Positions 36,001 through 47,276 of a DNA stretch of 64,000 nucleotides are shown here, one piece after another; the first letter of the stretch is position 1, and every line of letters starts with the position of its first letter. The stretch lies in the NCBI GenBank assembly GCA_015178975.1, contig WHVD01000123.1:124001-188000 (forward strand), given 5' to 3'. Both the position numbers and the translations under genes were made by a program. This DNA comes from Hysterangium stoloniferum. Lineage: Eukaryota; Basidiomycota; Agaricomycetes; Hysterangiales; Hysterangiaceae. The notes below the pieces were generated by a model. That model did no database searches, was not told the DNA's origin, and worked only from the letters and a program-made list of their open reading frames with translations.

Positions 36001-36343
36001 GAATCACGATTCGGCAACGGCTGAGATCAACCTTGAAGACATTGAGGAACTTGTTAGATGTTGACGGTATAACGAAAAAGTTAAGTTTTTATGACTAAGC
36101 TACTGTAAAGTACAACTTAGCCGAGTGTCGAAATAAACTATATGGAACATAGAACGGCTTGCAACTAGTTCTAACAAAACTCCCACTCTTAGTTTCCCCT
36201 TGGTGTATTGAGTTCAGAGCAAAGGGACGAGATCATTAAAGGGATGAGAGAGAGAGATTCAGGGAGAAGGTTCAAGAATGATGGGGTTGTAACGAACCCG
36301 GGTATTACTGTGGAGTCGGTTTGGAAAGGGTTGGGATGAAAGT
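36001..36343 (+). pseudogene. Gene A copy 6, exon 1-2 chimera
   Basis: Plus-strand exon 1 fragment (NHDSATAEINLEDIEEL), interrupted by a 125-bp LTR, then continuing (LLVSPWCIEF type) to GTAACGAACCCGG. There it jumps to the exon 2 sequence GGGTATTACTGTGGAGTCGG, a deletion of about 190 nt at a CCCGG microhomology. It ends at about 36343, where the copia-derived sequence starts. Inverted relative to its left neighbour. Confidence 0.65.
36052..36176. mobile_element. Short solo LTR, 125 bp, in gene A exon 1
   Basis: Begins TGTTAGA and ends TCTAACA, perfect 7-nt inverted ends. Flanks are GAACT (36047-36051) and AAACT (36177-36181), a 5-nt duplication with one mismatch. Intact A copies read GAGGAACTCCCAC across the empty site. 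Too short for any internal gene. It could be a very short solo LTR or a TRIM-type element end. Confidence 0.65.
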
Positions 36344-36627
36344 TAAAGACGTTTAAGTATCTCAGCGAATAAACGTTCGCTGTATTATACAATACCTAAA
36401 GATGTTTAAGTACTATATACATAGAAGTTTTGTTTCGTGAGAAGGCAATACACATATCACTTACTCTCAGCGAATAAACGTTCGCTGAGAGATTCCCTAG
36501 CTATACTATGCGTATATAAGAGTACATTAAAGAGGAGATTGAACATATGACGCATTGCGTCTTTTCGAGACATTTTGTCTCACCTTTTTCATACGCGTGT
36601 TTACTTCTGCAATACTTGTTATACCTA
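36344..36627 (-). repeat. Copia 3' LTR-like region with hairpins
   Basis: Follows a purine-rich tract (TTGAGGAGGAG on the minus strand, about 36631-36641) at the end of RNase H. The LTR would begin TATTAGGTATAACA. It contains a TATA-like TCTTATATACGC and two copies of AGCGAATAAACGTTCGCT (36364-36381, 36469-36486). The second forms an 11-bp perfect hairpin (CTCTCAGCGAA / TTCGCTGAGAG, 36464-36491). No terminal CA is found at its left end, so it appears truncated. Confidence 0.5.
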
Positions 36628-37131
36628 ATACTCCTCCTCAAGTTTTGAAGAAGTAAGTCCTAAACGTCCTGTGTGATAGTAGTGAATGGGTGAGGAGAGT
36701 GGTTTTATCAATATATCCACAATCATTTCTTTAGTCGATCGATAGATAAGTTGGATAGTGCCATTTTCAATCAAATGACGAATGAAGTGGTATTTCACCT
36801 CAATATGTTTCATCCTTCTCAAAGCGCATTGGTTTTGAGCAAATGCGATAGTACCCTGATTATCTTCAAAAATTGCCGTCGGTTCTTCATATATTATATT
36901 AAGTTCTTCGAGGAAATGATGTGTCCACATAATTTCGCGAGCTGCTTGTGAAAGCGCAATATATTCCGCTTCTGTGGATGAAAGGGCGACTGTTGATTGT
37001 TTCCTCGACGACCAAGATACTGTTCCTGAACCTAAGAAAATCACATATCCTCCTGTTGAACGTCTATCCTCTTGATCTCCTGCGAAATCGGCATCCGAAT
37101 ATCCATGCAGACAAAGTGCTTGTCCTCCCAA
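36625..37131 (-). pseudogene. Copia RNase H domain
   Basis: Typical copia RNase [21 protein letters not shown] near the start, [10 protein letters not shown] (catalytic Glu), [12 protein letters not shown] (catalytic Asp) and [10 protein letters not shown]. It degrades the RNA strand during reverse transcription. An in-frame TGA (37134-37132) separates it from the RT upstream, after TCDFEL; the frame is otherwise shared. Confidence 0.88.
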
Positions 37132-38001
37132 TCAAAGCTCGAAATCACAAGTCGTATATAAATATTGCAGTATGCGCTTAGCTAAGTCCCAATGCATTCT
37201 TGCGGGATTTGATGAATATTGAGATAGTTTGTTAACAGAATATGCGATATTGGGACGTGATACTGTAGCTGTGAACATCAAACTTCCAATAAGTTTGTGA
37301 TAGGGCAATTTTTCGACTTCATTTCGTTCTTCTTCAGTATCTGGACGAATAATAGAGGCGAAATCAATTCCAAGTGATATGGGAGTCCGAATTGGCTTGG
37401 AATTTTGTATGTTAAACTTCTTCGCTATATTTTCAATATATTCCTTCTGCAATATGAATACTGATTTCGATTCAGCATCTCGATGGATACTCGTTCCCAA
37501 TATCCAATGGGCCTCGCCTTCACTCGAAATTCCAAATCGTTCATGGAATGCCTTTTCGAGATCTAGGAGCCATTTTTCATCACCTACGGCAGTTGCATCA
37601 TCCACCCAAAATGCAACTACGGCCCAACTTCCGTCATCCCATATTTTGAAGAATGTAGCACTGTCAAAATCGGAACAGAACCAGGTGAGTTCTTTAACCA
37701 TAAAATCATACAGCATTTTTCTCCACTCATTGCCTCCCTGTTTTGTTCCATATAGAGCCTTCAATAATGGTAATGCTAAACTTTCCTTTCCAGGTTCTTC
37801 AAACCCCTCTGGTTGTTGAACCCAAACCTTTTCTTTCATTGTCCCATGTAAGTATGCCAATTTGACATCAAATTGACGTATGGCTGAATTTGTTATTGCT
37901 CCCAGTGCCAGTAAAATTCGGAACGTTTCCCACTTCATGACTGGTGCATATGTTTCGTTAAAATGTAATCCAGGAATTTGACTAAATCCCTTTACAACGA
38001 T
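37132..38001 (-). pseudogene. Copia reverse transcriptase (RVT_2)
   Basis: Reads IVVKGFSQIPGLHFNETYAP directly after an in-frame TGA (38004-38002), then MKWETFRILLALGA, QFDVKLAYLHGTMKEKVW, QPEGFEEPG, LYGTKQ, FWVDDATAVG (catalytic Asp pair; the usual Y is W), WILGTSI and RPNIAYSVNKLSQY. About 290 codons are open without TAA or TAG. Length is near normal for the domain. Confidence 0.9.
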
Positions 38002-38855
38002 TCATACTCTCCTCTTTATTAGTTCACTGTTCTTGTACGATCCACAACACACCGTTCCGGTTTTTAAAACATGTGTTCCTGGCGGTGGGTCTTCAGGTGC
38101 GCCGAATACATTATTTTCTACCATATTATTCCACTCCACCTGCCTAGCTTCTTCCCAAGCTAATCCTTCATCTCCTGGCATATTCAATGCCTCCTCTATC
38201 GTCGGATTGCCCAATGTCGAAAAGACAACCAGTACTTTTGAATCTTCTAATTCTTTTTCTTCAACTGACAATGAACTTCAAATTCCTTCTCACACTTTAC
38301 CAGATCTTGTTATTCCACGAGGATAGTCAGGTATGCTTGACACTAATTGGGACTCTTCTCTCATCTTAATCTCCTCTTTTTCTTTGATAGGTTGAGGACG
38401 AGGTGGGATACAGATTGTGAGTCTAGGCTGAGGCTCTTTCTCAGGTTGCATTGGAGATACGCTATTTATATTCCTGAATTGACCTTCGTCTCCATAAGGC
38501 ACCGGCGATGGTAATGTCATCACATCTTCATGGAATATCGCATTGCATACCTTTCAATCCTCCTCGTTCCAGGGAACCACACTAAATATCCAGATGAATA
38601 CGGTTCATACCCAACCATATAACCCATCTTCGAACATGAGTCCCACTTCTGACATCTTTGTTTAGGAACTGCCATGCTAACTGGACTTCCGAAGATCCAC
38701 AAATGTGCTAAATCCGGCTTTGCTCCAGTTATCCTTTCGATAGGTATATGTCCATTGTTAGCACGCGATGGACTATGATTCCTCAAATATGCCATCGTTT
38801 TGACTGTGATAGACCACAAGAATTTTGGGAGTTTTGATGCATAAAGTAAGTTTCA
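38002..38855 (-). pseudogene. Copia integrase C-terminal part and linker, broken
   Basis: Contains the conserved post-integrase region: LPKFLWSITVKTMAYLRN, KPDLAHLWIFGSPV, MGYMVGYEPYSSGYLVW. The frame shifts at about 38530, then a Pro/Glu-rich linker ends RGITRSGKV. In-frame TGAs stand at 38855-38853, 38292-38290 and 38280-38278. Then come ALNMPGDEGLAWEEARQVEW and the start of RT. Confidence 0.8.
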
Positions 38856-39350
38856 TGCGCCTTCCGTTATTTTTGTCACATATAACATTGTTCTTGCCCC
38901 TTCAGTAATTGTGCGTATACCTCTTTCTGCAACATCATTTTGCTGCGGCGTATATGTCACTGAGGTAAATAAAGCTATACCTTTCGATAACAGATAGCTT
39001 CTAAATTCCAAATTTATTAGCTCAGTTCCGTTATCCGTCATAACTCCCTGGACCCTCGTGTTGAATAACATCTCCAGTTGAGTTATATATTCCTTTATTT
39101 TGCACACCGCTTCCAGTTTGCTTGCTAATGTTTCAACCCATACAGCATGGGAAAAGTCATCAACAATGATAACGAAATAACACTTTTTATCAAAACTTAT
39201 CATTTCCATAGGTCCGGCAAGATCCATATGGAGTAATTCTCCCAATTTCTTCGCTCTGGTACATCCTGTTTTGAATGGGTTTCTGCGCTCTTTACCTTCA
39301 ATACATGCAATGCAGTCAGCTTTGAAACTTTCAAGTTCTTCAATCTCCAT
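38853..39350 (-). pseudogene. Copia integrase catalytic core
   Basis: Zinc-like H..C..CxxC pre-integrase tail (DCIACIEGK), then the DDE core: HMDLAGPM (Asp), VMTDNGTELINLEF (Asp) and DVAERGIRT (Glu), with spacing typical of DD35E. It integrates element cDNA. Near the end TEGARTMLYVTKI is repeated as TEGA-stop-NLLYASKL, a local duplication of about 13 codons in which the second Arg codon is TGA. Confidence 0.88.
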
Positions 39351-39365
39351 TCCAGTCGCAAAATG

Positions 39366-40283
39366 TCATGCAAGATTCCTAATAGCATGCGTGCTCAAAT
39401 GCCCCAAACACTGATGCCATTTCATAATATCACATGTCGAATTCGCAGAAAATATCATAGGTACGTCTTCCAACCTATTTTGTAATTCATCGTCTGATAA
39501 ATTTGTATATTCGCATACTGGCGGTGACACGGAGATCGTATCCAGCTGGAAAGGGTATACATTACCCCTCTCATTCGCCTCAATGAGTGTACAGCCTGAC
39601 GAATGGACAATTGTAGAACCTGTTTTGCTCAACGTAGCATGATATCCATCCTTGAAAAACTGCGCAGGAGTAAGGAGTCGCACCTTAACTTTGGGAGTCC
39701 ATTCGACATTGGGAATTTCACCTATAAACTCTGGACCATGTTTCGTAACCTTGAAACGCAATGTTCCAATACCTCTGGCATGAATATAAGCGCCATTCGC
39801 CATTTGGATTTTCTTCGGATTTTTATATGCCATAAAATCATGTAAGTCACACATACTTGGCACATAATGCCCTGATGCTGCGGAATCCAGGAAATATTTA
39901 TGTGGCACACTCTCCTTACTCAGAAAAAATGTGGATTCGACGGCAGTAAACATTCCCCTACTTGCGACTGAGGGAGATGGTGTATTTCCAGATGAGTCAT
40001 TACTTCTACTTTGGTTCTTCCAATTTTCTGATCGCTGAGCATATCGCTGCTTTCTTTTAGGACAATCACTTGCCCAATGCGACAAATCCCCACATTCAAA
40101 ACAACCAGATTGTGGAGTACTCCTCCTGATCTCTGTTCCTCGCGGAATAGCGGCACGACCACAACCCCTATTACGATACGCTCCACGCTGCGTACTAGTT
40201 CCCCTCTGGGGGCGAAACGTGGAACCTTCACCCCTCTGGGTACGAAATGCGGAACCTTCGCCATAGCCTGGACGTATTTCCTT
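39366..40283 (-). pseudogene. Copia gag C-terminus, zinc knuckle and protease
   Basis: Open for over 300 codons between two in-frame TGAs (40286-40284 and 39368-39366). An Arg/Gly-rich stretch leads into the CCHC knuckle CFECGDLSHWASDC, then the aspartic protease motif FLDSAASGHYV, and finally the pre-integrase KWHQCLGHLSTHAI. The first in-frame Met-like start lies at 40085, but the frame clearly continues upstream. Confidence 0.85.
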
Positions 40284-40577
40284 TCAAATCTCAACTTGAC
40301 ACAGTTTATTGACTACTTCTTCGACAATATCAATGTCATAATCGATTGTCATTGACATTATATCGAAATCCTCTGGCAGTGTACTCATAAATAGGCTGAG
40401 GTAGTCAGCATTTGTGATGGCATGACCAGCCTCCAACAATTTAAGTCTGATGGAGTCCATTTGGGATTTATATTCGATAATTCCTGTCCTGTTGTAACGC
40501 ATACAAATGAGTTGGGAAAGTAGCGTCGCACAATTAATTCTTAAACAAACTAAAGTCTTTTTAATAAAACTACACAA
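40284..40577 (-). pseudogene. Copia gag, 5'-truncated
   Basis: UBN2-like gag fragment: YKSQMDSIRLKLLEAGHAI, LFMSTLPEDFDIMSMTIDYD, EEVVNKLCQVEI. It ends at an in-frame TGA (40286-40284), after which the same frame goes on to the knuckle. The usual first 80-100 gag residues and all upstream LTR sequence are missing. Confidence 0.75.
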
Positions 40578-40605
40578 AGTCTGAGAATGGGAACAGAAAA
40601 GAATA

Positions 40606-40749
40606 CCCAGCTTATGACATTCTTGGCTTTGGTCTGCCCCGGCGTTTATTGGTCAGATAGAGATGCGTCAAATGTGATTATGTCATCACATTTTAGTCAA
40701 GTCACCGCTGCACACCAACTTTGATGAGGTTGCATCAACATTTATCATT
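40606..40749 (+). pseudogene. Gene A copy 6, exon 3 fragment
   Basis: About 145 nt matching exon 3 (CAGCTTATGACATTCTTGGC, then CCCCGGCGTTTATTGGTCAG and the LVKSPLHTNFDEVASTFII codons near the end). It has a small internal deletion in the SSLYNV codons. It is cut off at about 40749 by the next insert. With 36001-36343 it is probably one A copy split by the copia insertion and a deletion. Confidence 0.6.
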
Positions 40750-42180
40750 GTTTATAACAAATATATTCAGTCGACACGTAAGGGTGATTCGACTGAGGTA
40801 TGGGTGTGTAACTGTCGTAGTTAAATACTCTTCGGTTAATGTGTGGCTGAGATGGTAATACGTGTGTTCTAAGGTACGGTATGGCTGGGTACTGTCAGAG
40901 AAGCTTGATACGGGATGGGACGGTGTTGTTTAGTGTCGTTGTGTAAGTTTAACTTAAGCTTGGGCACATGAGTCTATTTCAACATTGTAGATTTTGGGAA
41001 TCTGATATGCGAGCAACAAGGAGCACGGACCATACGCCTATATTAGTAAGCAGTTACTAGGCGTATACATATAAGGACGATATATGTATTGTAGTCCTTA
41101 TCCGTTGTAACGAGACTCACTTCGTATTCCAACAATAATAAACATCGCCCGTTCTCTATCAGAATTTCATTTTCTAATAAGCGAAGATAAGGCATCGGCC
41201 ACCGCCGTGGCACTCCACGTTCGGAAGTTCAGGCCCTCCGCCGGTGTAGTTCTAAGATGGCTTCAAACGGTCTATAAAACGCACCTTCGACATCTCCTAC
41301 AGTCCAACAACGACAGCGAATTTAATTTACCTCTGTGTCAAGCTCGTTGTACAAGAAGGTCAGCAAGTCGTTGCCCACTTCTATACTTCACGTAGAATCA
41401 ACGCTGGTACAACACTATTCTGTGTCATCTTCGACTTAAACTTCCAATTACTGCTGCCCACCATCTATACCTGCTGATATCCAAAATGTCATTTTTAAAT
41501 GTCACCTGGAAATCGATCGGCTCTATCGGCAAAGGCCAGTCAACTCCAGGCTGCGAAGACTCTACTCAAGACCTTCCCCGTGGTGCCTCCCCGTCTCCAA
41601 CCTTACCAAAGGATTTTGATTCATCCAAACATATCTCGTGTGAAATACCAACAATATTTCCTGAAACACCTCTCGGTATGTAGTGTAATGTCTTTTTCAT
41701 TACGATGATTTTGGGGAGTCACCGCTAACATGCGAGACAGATGAGTCCATTACCCCCCCACCACCACCACTATACGACGACCAGAGAAGCTCAGGAGAAA
41801 TGTATGCTATTTGGCTCGCCAATCGGGACGTTGCGCACAGGTGATGAGAGGATGCACCTAATTCCGATGGACAACTTCTCAGTTGTATCTCAAGGGGAGG
41901 TATGAAGGACTCACCGGGAACCGTTGAAGAATTATCCTCAGGGTTATTCACAATTTGCAGGGGAGTATCTTCATTCGTTCCATCTAGGAACTTGGCATGG
42001 CCATGATCTACATCCAATGACAACATATCAATTAATGGAACCAATAGTAGACTCAGTCACTCATGAGAAATTGTCAATAAATGATCCGCTGCGCCGTCAA
42101 GAGGTGGTAAGGATAGGTCTCAAGAATATAGCAGCAAGTCAGTGGTTGACCCAGAATTGAAAATGACTATGTTGCGACCA
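40750..42180 (+). mobile_element. Unclassified LTR-like insert
   Basis: Starts TGTTTATAACA exactly where gene A exon 3 breaks off. It holds two adjacent hairpins (TACGCCTA/TAGGCGTA at 41033-41065; ATAAGGAC/GTCCTTAT at 41071-41101) around a TATATGTAT stretch, then AATAATAAACA. Further on are short plus-strand open stretches (41486-41683, MSFLNVTWKSIGSIGKG; 41924-42160) and a 114-codon minus one (42044-41700). None shows a family motif I know. It may be an LTR with the gag start of a truncated element; no right terminus or target duplication is found. Confidence 0.35.
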
Positions 42181-42204
42181 CTCCGTGCGAATAAAAGAGG
42201 ATTG

Positions 42205-42500
42205 ACGCCTTCCGTCCCGTGTCATTGACCCTATTGTCCTAATCATCTCTTCATTCTTCGGACCGGTTAGTGGAGGATTTTATCAATACGTCGTACCACA
42301 AACGAGGTGGAGATGATTCAATAAATTTCTGGAGTGAGTCATTCAAATCTTGCATTGTCTATAACTATATCAAGGTGTGTAACTAGGCCACTTGACCTTT
42401 TGTGGAACAGAGTCACCAGGGACACTTTTAAACGTTCCCTACTCCAATATCGTTGAGAGATTACACTATGGCACTCAGAATTTCAGTAAGCATCCCAATT
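42205..42500 (+). repeat. Segment S, second copy
   Basis: Close match to 13441-13740, with the same entry (CCCGTGTC...GACCCTATTGTCC) and the same exit into an L-tail/D block. Few substitutions separate the two, so they share a recent common source. No coding frame seen. Confidence 0.5.
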
Positions 42501-43360
42501 GAGTGCGTTCGGTTGACTGGATTCCATTCCTATTGCCATGTTTGAATTATTTCAGTTAGAGGAGTAACGAAACAATAATTTGAGTCAATCTAATATTAAG
42601 GAACTCTTCTACAAGATACGTCGGACTCTTGAACATTAATTGTCGTCACCTGTTCCTTCCTATGCGTAGTCGCCACACCTTTCACTGATGTGTCGGTAGC
42701 ATTGACGAATTCGACTTATGTCTCCATTTTCTGGAAGAAAAGCCCCGGAACATAACTATAAGGGTTCCAGGCCGTTTTATCAAAAATAATACTGATGAGT
42801 TAGTCACCGCAATCATGCTAGCCAAGGAGAAACCGCTAGATGTCACCTTTAACATTGGCGAGGACTCACAGTACCTCACAATCCTCAATCTGCTTTGCCA
42901 TCGTCTCATCACATCGAACAGAGTTGCTGCATTATGCGCCGAAGAAATAATCGGGTTACTCTGATCCTGATAGCTGGATCTTCCGACCATGGTCTCGCGT
43001 CTCCCACAGTGCGCAGCTTCAATACCATCGCCATTCTCGTTTCTCTCCTTGTACATTGGGACGTGATAAAGAAGAGCCTTTAACCCGTATTCAATATTGT
43101 GGTGGATGGAATAAACATAAACATGACATCCTTCAGGGGTCGTATTCATTTTTCGACGTAGTAATCACTGTATTGGAAATTTGTCGCCTTGCCAACCTTC
43201 TTCAATGATAACACGGTGCTGCTCTCCACTCACATCAACTTGGGTAGTTTCCTTGCTTGTGGAGTCCTTAATACACTATCTTCACCATCTTTTCTCTTGC
43301 ATATTGTCATTCATTTGTGCATGACATTACCTCACCAGTCCATTTCTTAACTTTTATGAG
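42501..43360 (+). pseudogene. Degenerate D and partial E blocks
   Basis: The D block resembles 13741-14300 but keeps the exon-5-like join IAGSSDHGLASPTVRSFN (42895-43083), supporting homology of D with A exon 5. After 43085 an E fragment follows (ATGACATCCTTCAGGGGTCG, then VLLSTHINLGSFLACG-type codons). At about 43360 E passes into true gene A exon 4 sequence, a chimeric join within homologous exons. Confidence 0.5.
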
Positions 43361-43979
43361 TCTCCTATCCAGCTTCTATTGTGTTGCATTCACCAAGATG
43401 CATGGTTTCGAGATATTGCCGGCGCTGTATTGAGGGTTTCATTGGGCGACATACCCATGCATATAGCCTCATTTACACTTCATCTTGATTGGTACACGTC
43501 GAACTCACTGTCTCGGAGCATTGACTCCTTGCAAACCTTCTTCAACGACAGCACGCTTCTCACCGATCACGTCAACCAGCTGAAAGTGCTTTCTTCGCTC
43601 ATTGGGCCCATCGTACGGTACGTTCACCATATTTTATCTTCCAGCACCGTCTTACATCCGCTCATACAATTGTCCTACCAGTCTCATTCTGACACACACG
43701 AGCCCAGATCGGGTTATCCTATTGTCTGGCGAAAAAATAATCGACTTGACCCTGAAGCTGATAGCTAGATCTTCCGAGCCCGAATCCGCATGTACCACAG
43801 TGCGCAGCCTCGATGCCATCTCCATTCTTGTTTCTCTCCTTCCACATTGTGACGTAATGCGCGGCTCGACCAACGACAAATCCTTCAATTACTGGGTGGA
43901 AAATTTAGATTTCACCGCGCGTTCCTTCCTTTGCGTGGTCGCCACACCTTCCACTTGTGTGTCAGTACGGTCAAATTAG
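43361..43979 (+). pseudogene. Gene A copy 7, exons 4-5 only
   Basis: Exon 4 (CCIHQDAWFRDIAGAVLRV, LTDHVNQLKVLSSLIGPIV) to 43617, intron 43618-43681 (64 nt, GTACGT...CCAG), and exon 5 43682-43979 (298 nt, the same length as in copies 1 and 11) ending TAG. Both exons are open and in phase. Exons 1-3 are absent: the upstream neighbour is an E block. It could be expressed only as part of a chimera, so it is scored a fragment. Confidence 0.7.
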
Positions 43980-43984
43980 ACCCC

Positions 43985-44865
43985 CCTATCAGTGTTGAAG
44001 GCACATGGTTGCCCTGACGTCAGGGCAACAAAGGTCTTACACCATCGATTGGACACACTTTCTAATCATTTCTCTTCGATGATGCCGACACATCTCAACC
44101 AAACCAGGATTGCAGCCGGGGTTGCAGATGTTCTAAATCTATATGGTTTGAACCTATGTAAGAATTATATAGTAACCTTTTTTAAAGTAAGGTATCACTG
44201 ACGGTCTGAAAAAGGTCTCCCCGCCCCCAATTCGACGCATGTCTCGTTCAGGCTCATCATACCTTCAGGGTAATAATGTTCAATCGACAAGATCCATAAT
44301 CTTCCCATCAAGGGCCTCCACACCGTGCGAGTCAATGTGCTGGGCGAATTCCTTAAACTAATTCTCTTCCATTGAAAACTTGACAATAAAGCTGCGATAG
44401 GCCGAGAAAATATAAGAGCGCATACAGTCACTTTTCGCCGCCGCCGCGCGCTCTGTTGCACGCGTTGATGCCGTGCATGCATTCAATACACTCGCGGCCG
44501 CCACCAGCGGCTAGACTGATATCCTATTTATCAATGACAATCATATCAAACAGGGCGCGAACTTGAGAGTTGTATGAAGCTACATAATTTGACACAATTT
44601 AGAAGCGAAGATTGGCACTTGAAATAGTCGCTGCGAGGGTTTCTACACTGGTATTGAATATACTCAATGACTACTCGCTGAAATCACATCGCATATACTA
44701 GCAGCAACAATGTCAATCGAATACCACGTGTCTGTTGTTTGGGAGAAGAGGAAGCCGGGGCCAAACCAATGGATAACACCATGATCAAGACACCGACATT
44801 TTTCCACATGGCGTGAGATTTCACCTTGTATAAGAGAAAGGTAACTCGTTGTTATGTCAGGTGGA
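43985..44865 (-). pseudogene. Block B copy 8
   Basis: Tail overlaps the end of A copy 7. Open stretch 44482-44195 (95 codons; RRRKVTVCALIFSRPIAALL ... CVELGAGRPF), close to copy 12 (57899-57612). The B part corresponding to CVEYICTSRD on the plus strand is deleted here (near 44180). The head ATG has become ATA. Confidence 0.4.
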
Positions 44866-47276
44866 ATCCCATATCAACTAAGAGCTGAAGAATACCCACG
44901 ACCCGCCGTGTGGAGCAGTCATTCCCCGAGATTTTCTGGTTTATGGTCTGTTTCAATGTTTCAGTCGTTAGCGTCAAACTACACGCCACAACGATTTATT
45001 TTACTCCCCCTCCCGACAGTTCCCCTGCTGCTTCCATGTCAGTTGACTGGAGTTCATTCCACCAATAGTCATGTTTGAATTATATCATTGCGAGTAGTAG
45101 CGAAAAATTCATTTGATTCAATATAATATTAACGAACTATTCGACTGGATCCATGGGCCTCTTGAATGTTAGTTGTTGTCCCCTGTTCCTTCTTATGCGT
45201 TAGTCGTCACACCTTTCAATGGTGTGTCGAGACCGTTGACAAATTCGAATTACGTCTTCGTTTTCCGGAACATAATTATGGTGGCTTCCAGACCGTTTCA
45301 TCAAAACAATTCTAGTCATTTCGTCGCCATAATGATGCTCGCCAAGGAGACACCGCCAGATGTCAGCTTTGTCATTTTCAAGGACTCACAGCACTAAACA
45401 GATCCTTTATCTACATTGCGATCGTCGCATCGAACGGCCAGAGCAATAATGAATGAATACATCGCGGCAACCACCTCACTGAGCAAGACAGACAATAAAA
45501 TATATTCACCTTCGACGGTCAGCCACCTCGTGAAAAATTGTTCTGAACACCTCTTGGATTTTGCAGCAGACTTGTCAACCCTAGTGATCTTTCTTTTTTT
45601 TCTCAGACCTTTCAGAAGATGCAAGCCCCTTGATATGAGAAGGGCACACAAGGAACACAGTCCTCCTTCAGACAATAAACAATTGTTTAAACGAGATTTC
45701 TTGTGGTGGAGTTCTGACCCGTATCTCAATCATGCCGCGGATTGGGGAATGGGCTCACAGTTCCTGACCCAGAATTAAGACTGGACAGACTAATTCAATA
45801 GAGCATTGAGTTAATGAAGTAGGGATATCTCAGTGTCAATCATTGAATACACTCGAAATACTCACGTCTTCGTAGAACCACGAAATGCCGGAGGGAGCGT
45901 CGATTATTTTATGCCTGGTCTGGTCGTCTTCACTCTATATACAGCGGAGAGATCACATTGCCAAGTTCCTAACATCTTTGGGTTTTACCTTCATATAGTG
46001 CCCCGGTGTCGATCGGATAGATAGACGTAATACGTCAACTGCAATGAGGTCATTATTTTATAATAGTGTCACCAAACCGCCACTAATCACCAACTTTTGA
46101 TGATGTTGTATCGACATTTATCATACAAATCCCCCGAAATGTATCAACATTTGATCGTCAAGATACTTTCTCATTGGCGGGCTTGCGTATTTCACGGAAA
46201 CCATCTACCACGTGCGTCAACAGTGTGTAGAAGAAGTCACTGCGATCATAGGCTACTTGCATTCTTGTTATAACAGTGCATCATACCATCATACCTCATC
46301 CTGCTGACGAAAACCATTGTCGCCAGAATAGCCAGTAACGACGTTGAGGTAACCAATATCCTATTCAGCTATTCGGGGGTTGCATCCACCAAGATATATG
46401 GTTTCGACATATTGCTGGAGCGGTATTCAAGATTATCGTGTGAAGCAATTTCAGAGCGTATACAATCACTTCTTATTCTTAATGCAGCTCTTTGCGGAGT
46501 CCGTGACGAAAACTGGATCGATAATACCTTTGAATTTGTAGGGCTCGTGTTTTGTGACTAATAAGGAAATATGTTGTAGGACTAGATATATAGATCTCAC
46601 AGGCAATGATTATTCCCGGACTATTCTTGAACCAGTCCAAGACCAGGTGCGGCCTTTGCACTGTCTTTGAAGGGAATTCCTGTCCTTTTCCGACTGGTAC
46701 TAGCATACCAAAGTTTTATTGTCGTCGAGAGTGATGCAAGTGGTATTATATTTTTCCTGCTACACTGAAGACTATCCCCGGAATCATTATATTATAATAC
46801 ATTACCCTAGCAAGCATCGTATCTTCTGCCCACTTTGCGACGACAATAGCCGATGAGCAAGTTGGAAATTCGGATCAACTCACAGTACCGGATTGATTCC
46901 CTGAATGACAATCATTCAAACCGAGAAGATAAATGATGGATTGGGGGATCAAACTCGACGCTGAGATGAACGCCCATCCTGTGGGACAGAAGAGGGACTG
47001 TCATGGTCAGTCCCAAAGGGGGCAGGGAGAAACCAGAAAAAGGGGACAAATTAGCATTCCCAACTTGATGAATATGGACGTACCAGACGAAGTCTGCCTG
47101 CGATAGGTCAAGCTGAGTGGGTCGCAATCATGGATCTACGTTGTCATCGTCGCGCTGAAGTGCCATGTCCACGCATCAAGAGTATGAGCCTAGGGCGAAA
47201 CATTCCGCCCGGCAAGACAGATAATAATAAAGCTAGGTGTAAGCAAGTATTACCGGACATGGGATTATGTGTTCAG
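44854..47276 (+). pseudogene. Degenerate L-G-M series
   Basis: L leader open 44854-45078 (MSGGIPYQLRAEEYPRPAVW). LTNSNYVFVFRN/AKETPPDVSFVIF follows at 45173-45397, then G parts (45416-45778; 45833-46024 with SIIEYTRNTHVFVEPR; an exon-3-like ISTF region about 46050-46220; an exon-4-like join near 46390). M (about 46600-46860) and the start of H (about 47090-47276) follow. H is cut at 47277 by the inverted-repeat element. The frame is broken throughout. Confidence 0.5.

Larger units (their letters stand above)
36344..40605 (-). mobile_element. Degraded Ty1/copia retrotransposon
   Basis: Minus-strand gag-pol in copia order: gag, CCHC knuckle, protease, integrase, RT, RNase H, then a 3' LTR-like region to the left. 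The 5' LTR and the first part of gag are missing: the right end passes straight from mid-gag into gene A exon 3 near 40605. One frameshift (about 38530) and seven in-frame TGA codons break it. The left boundary falls within gene A exon 2 sequence. It is AT-richer than the LINE and clearly older. Confidence 0.88.

Noticed and set aside
36001..36343. A separate small gene between the M block and the copia element
   Set aside because: It is an inverted gene A exon 1-2 fragment with an LTR inserted and a deletion; the apparent short frames are by-products.
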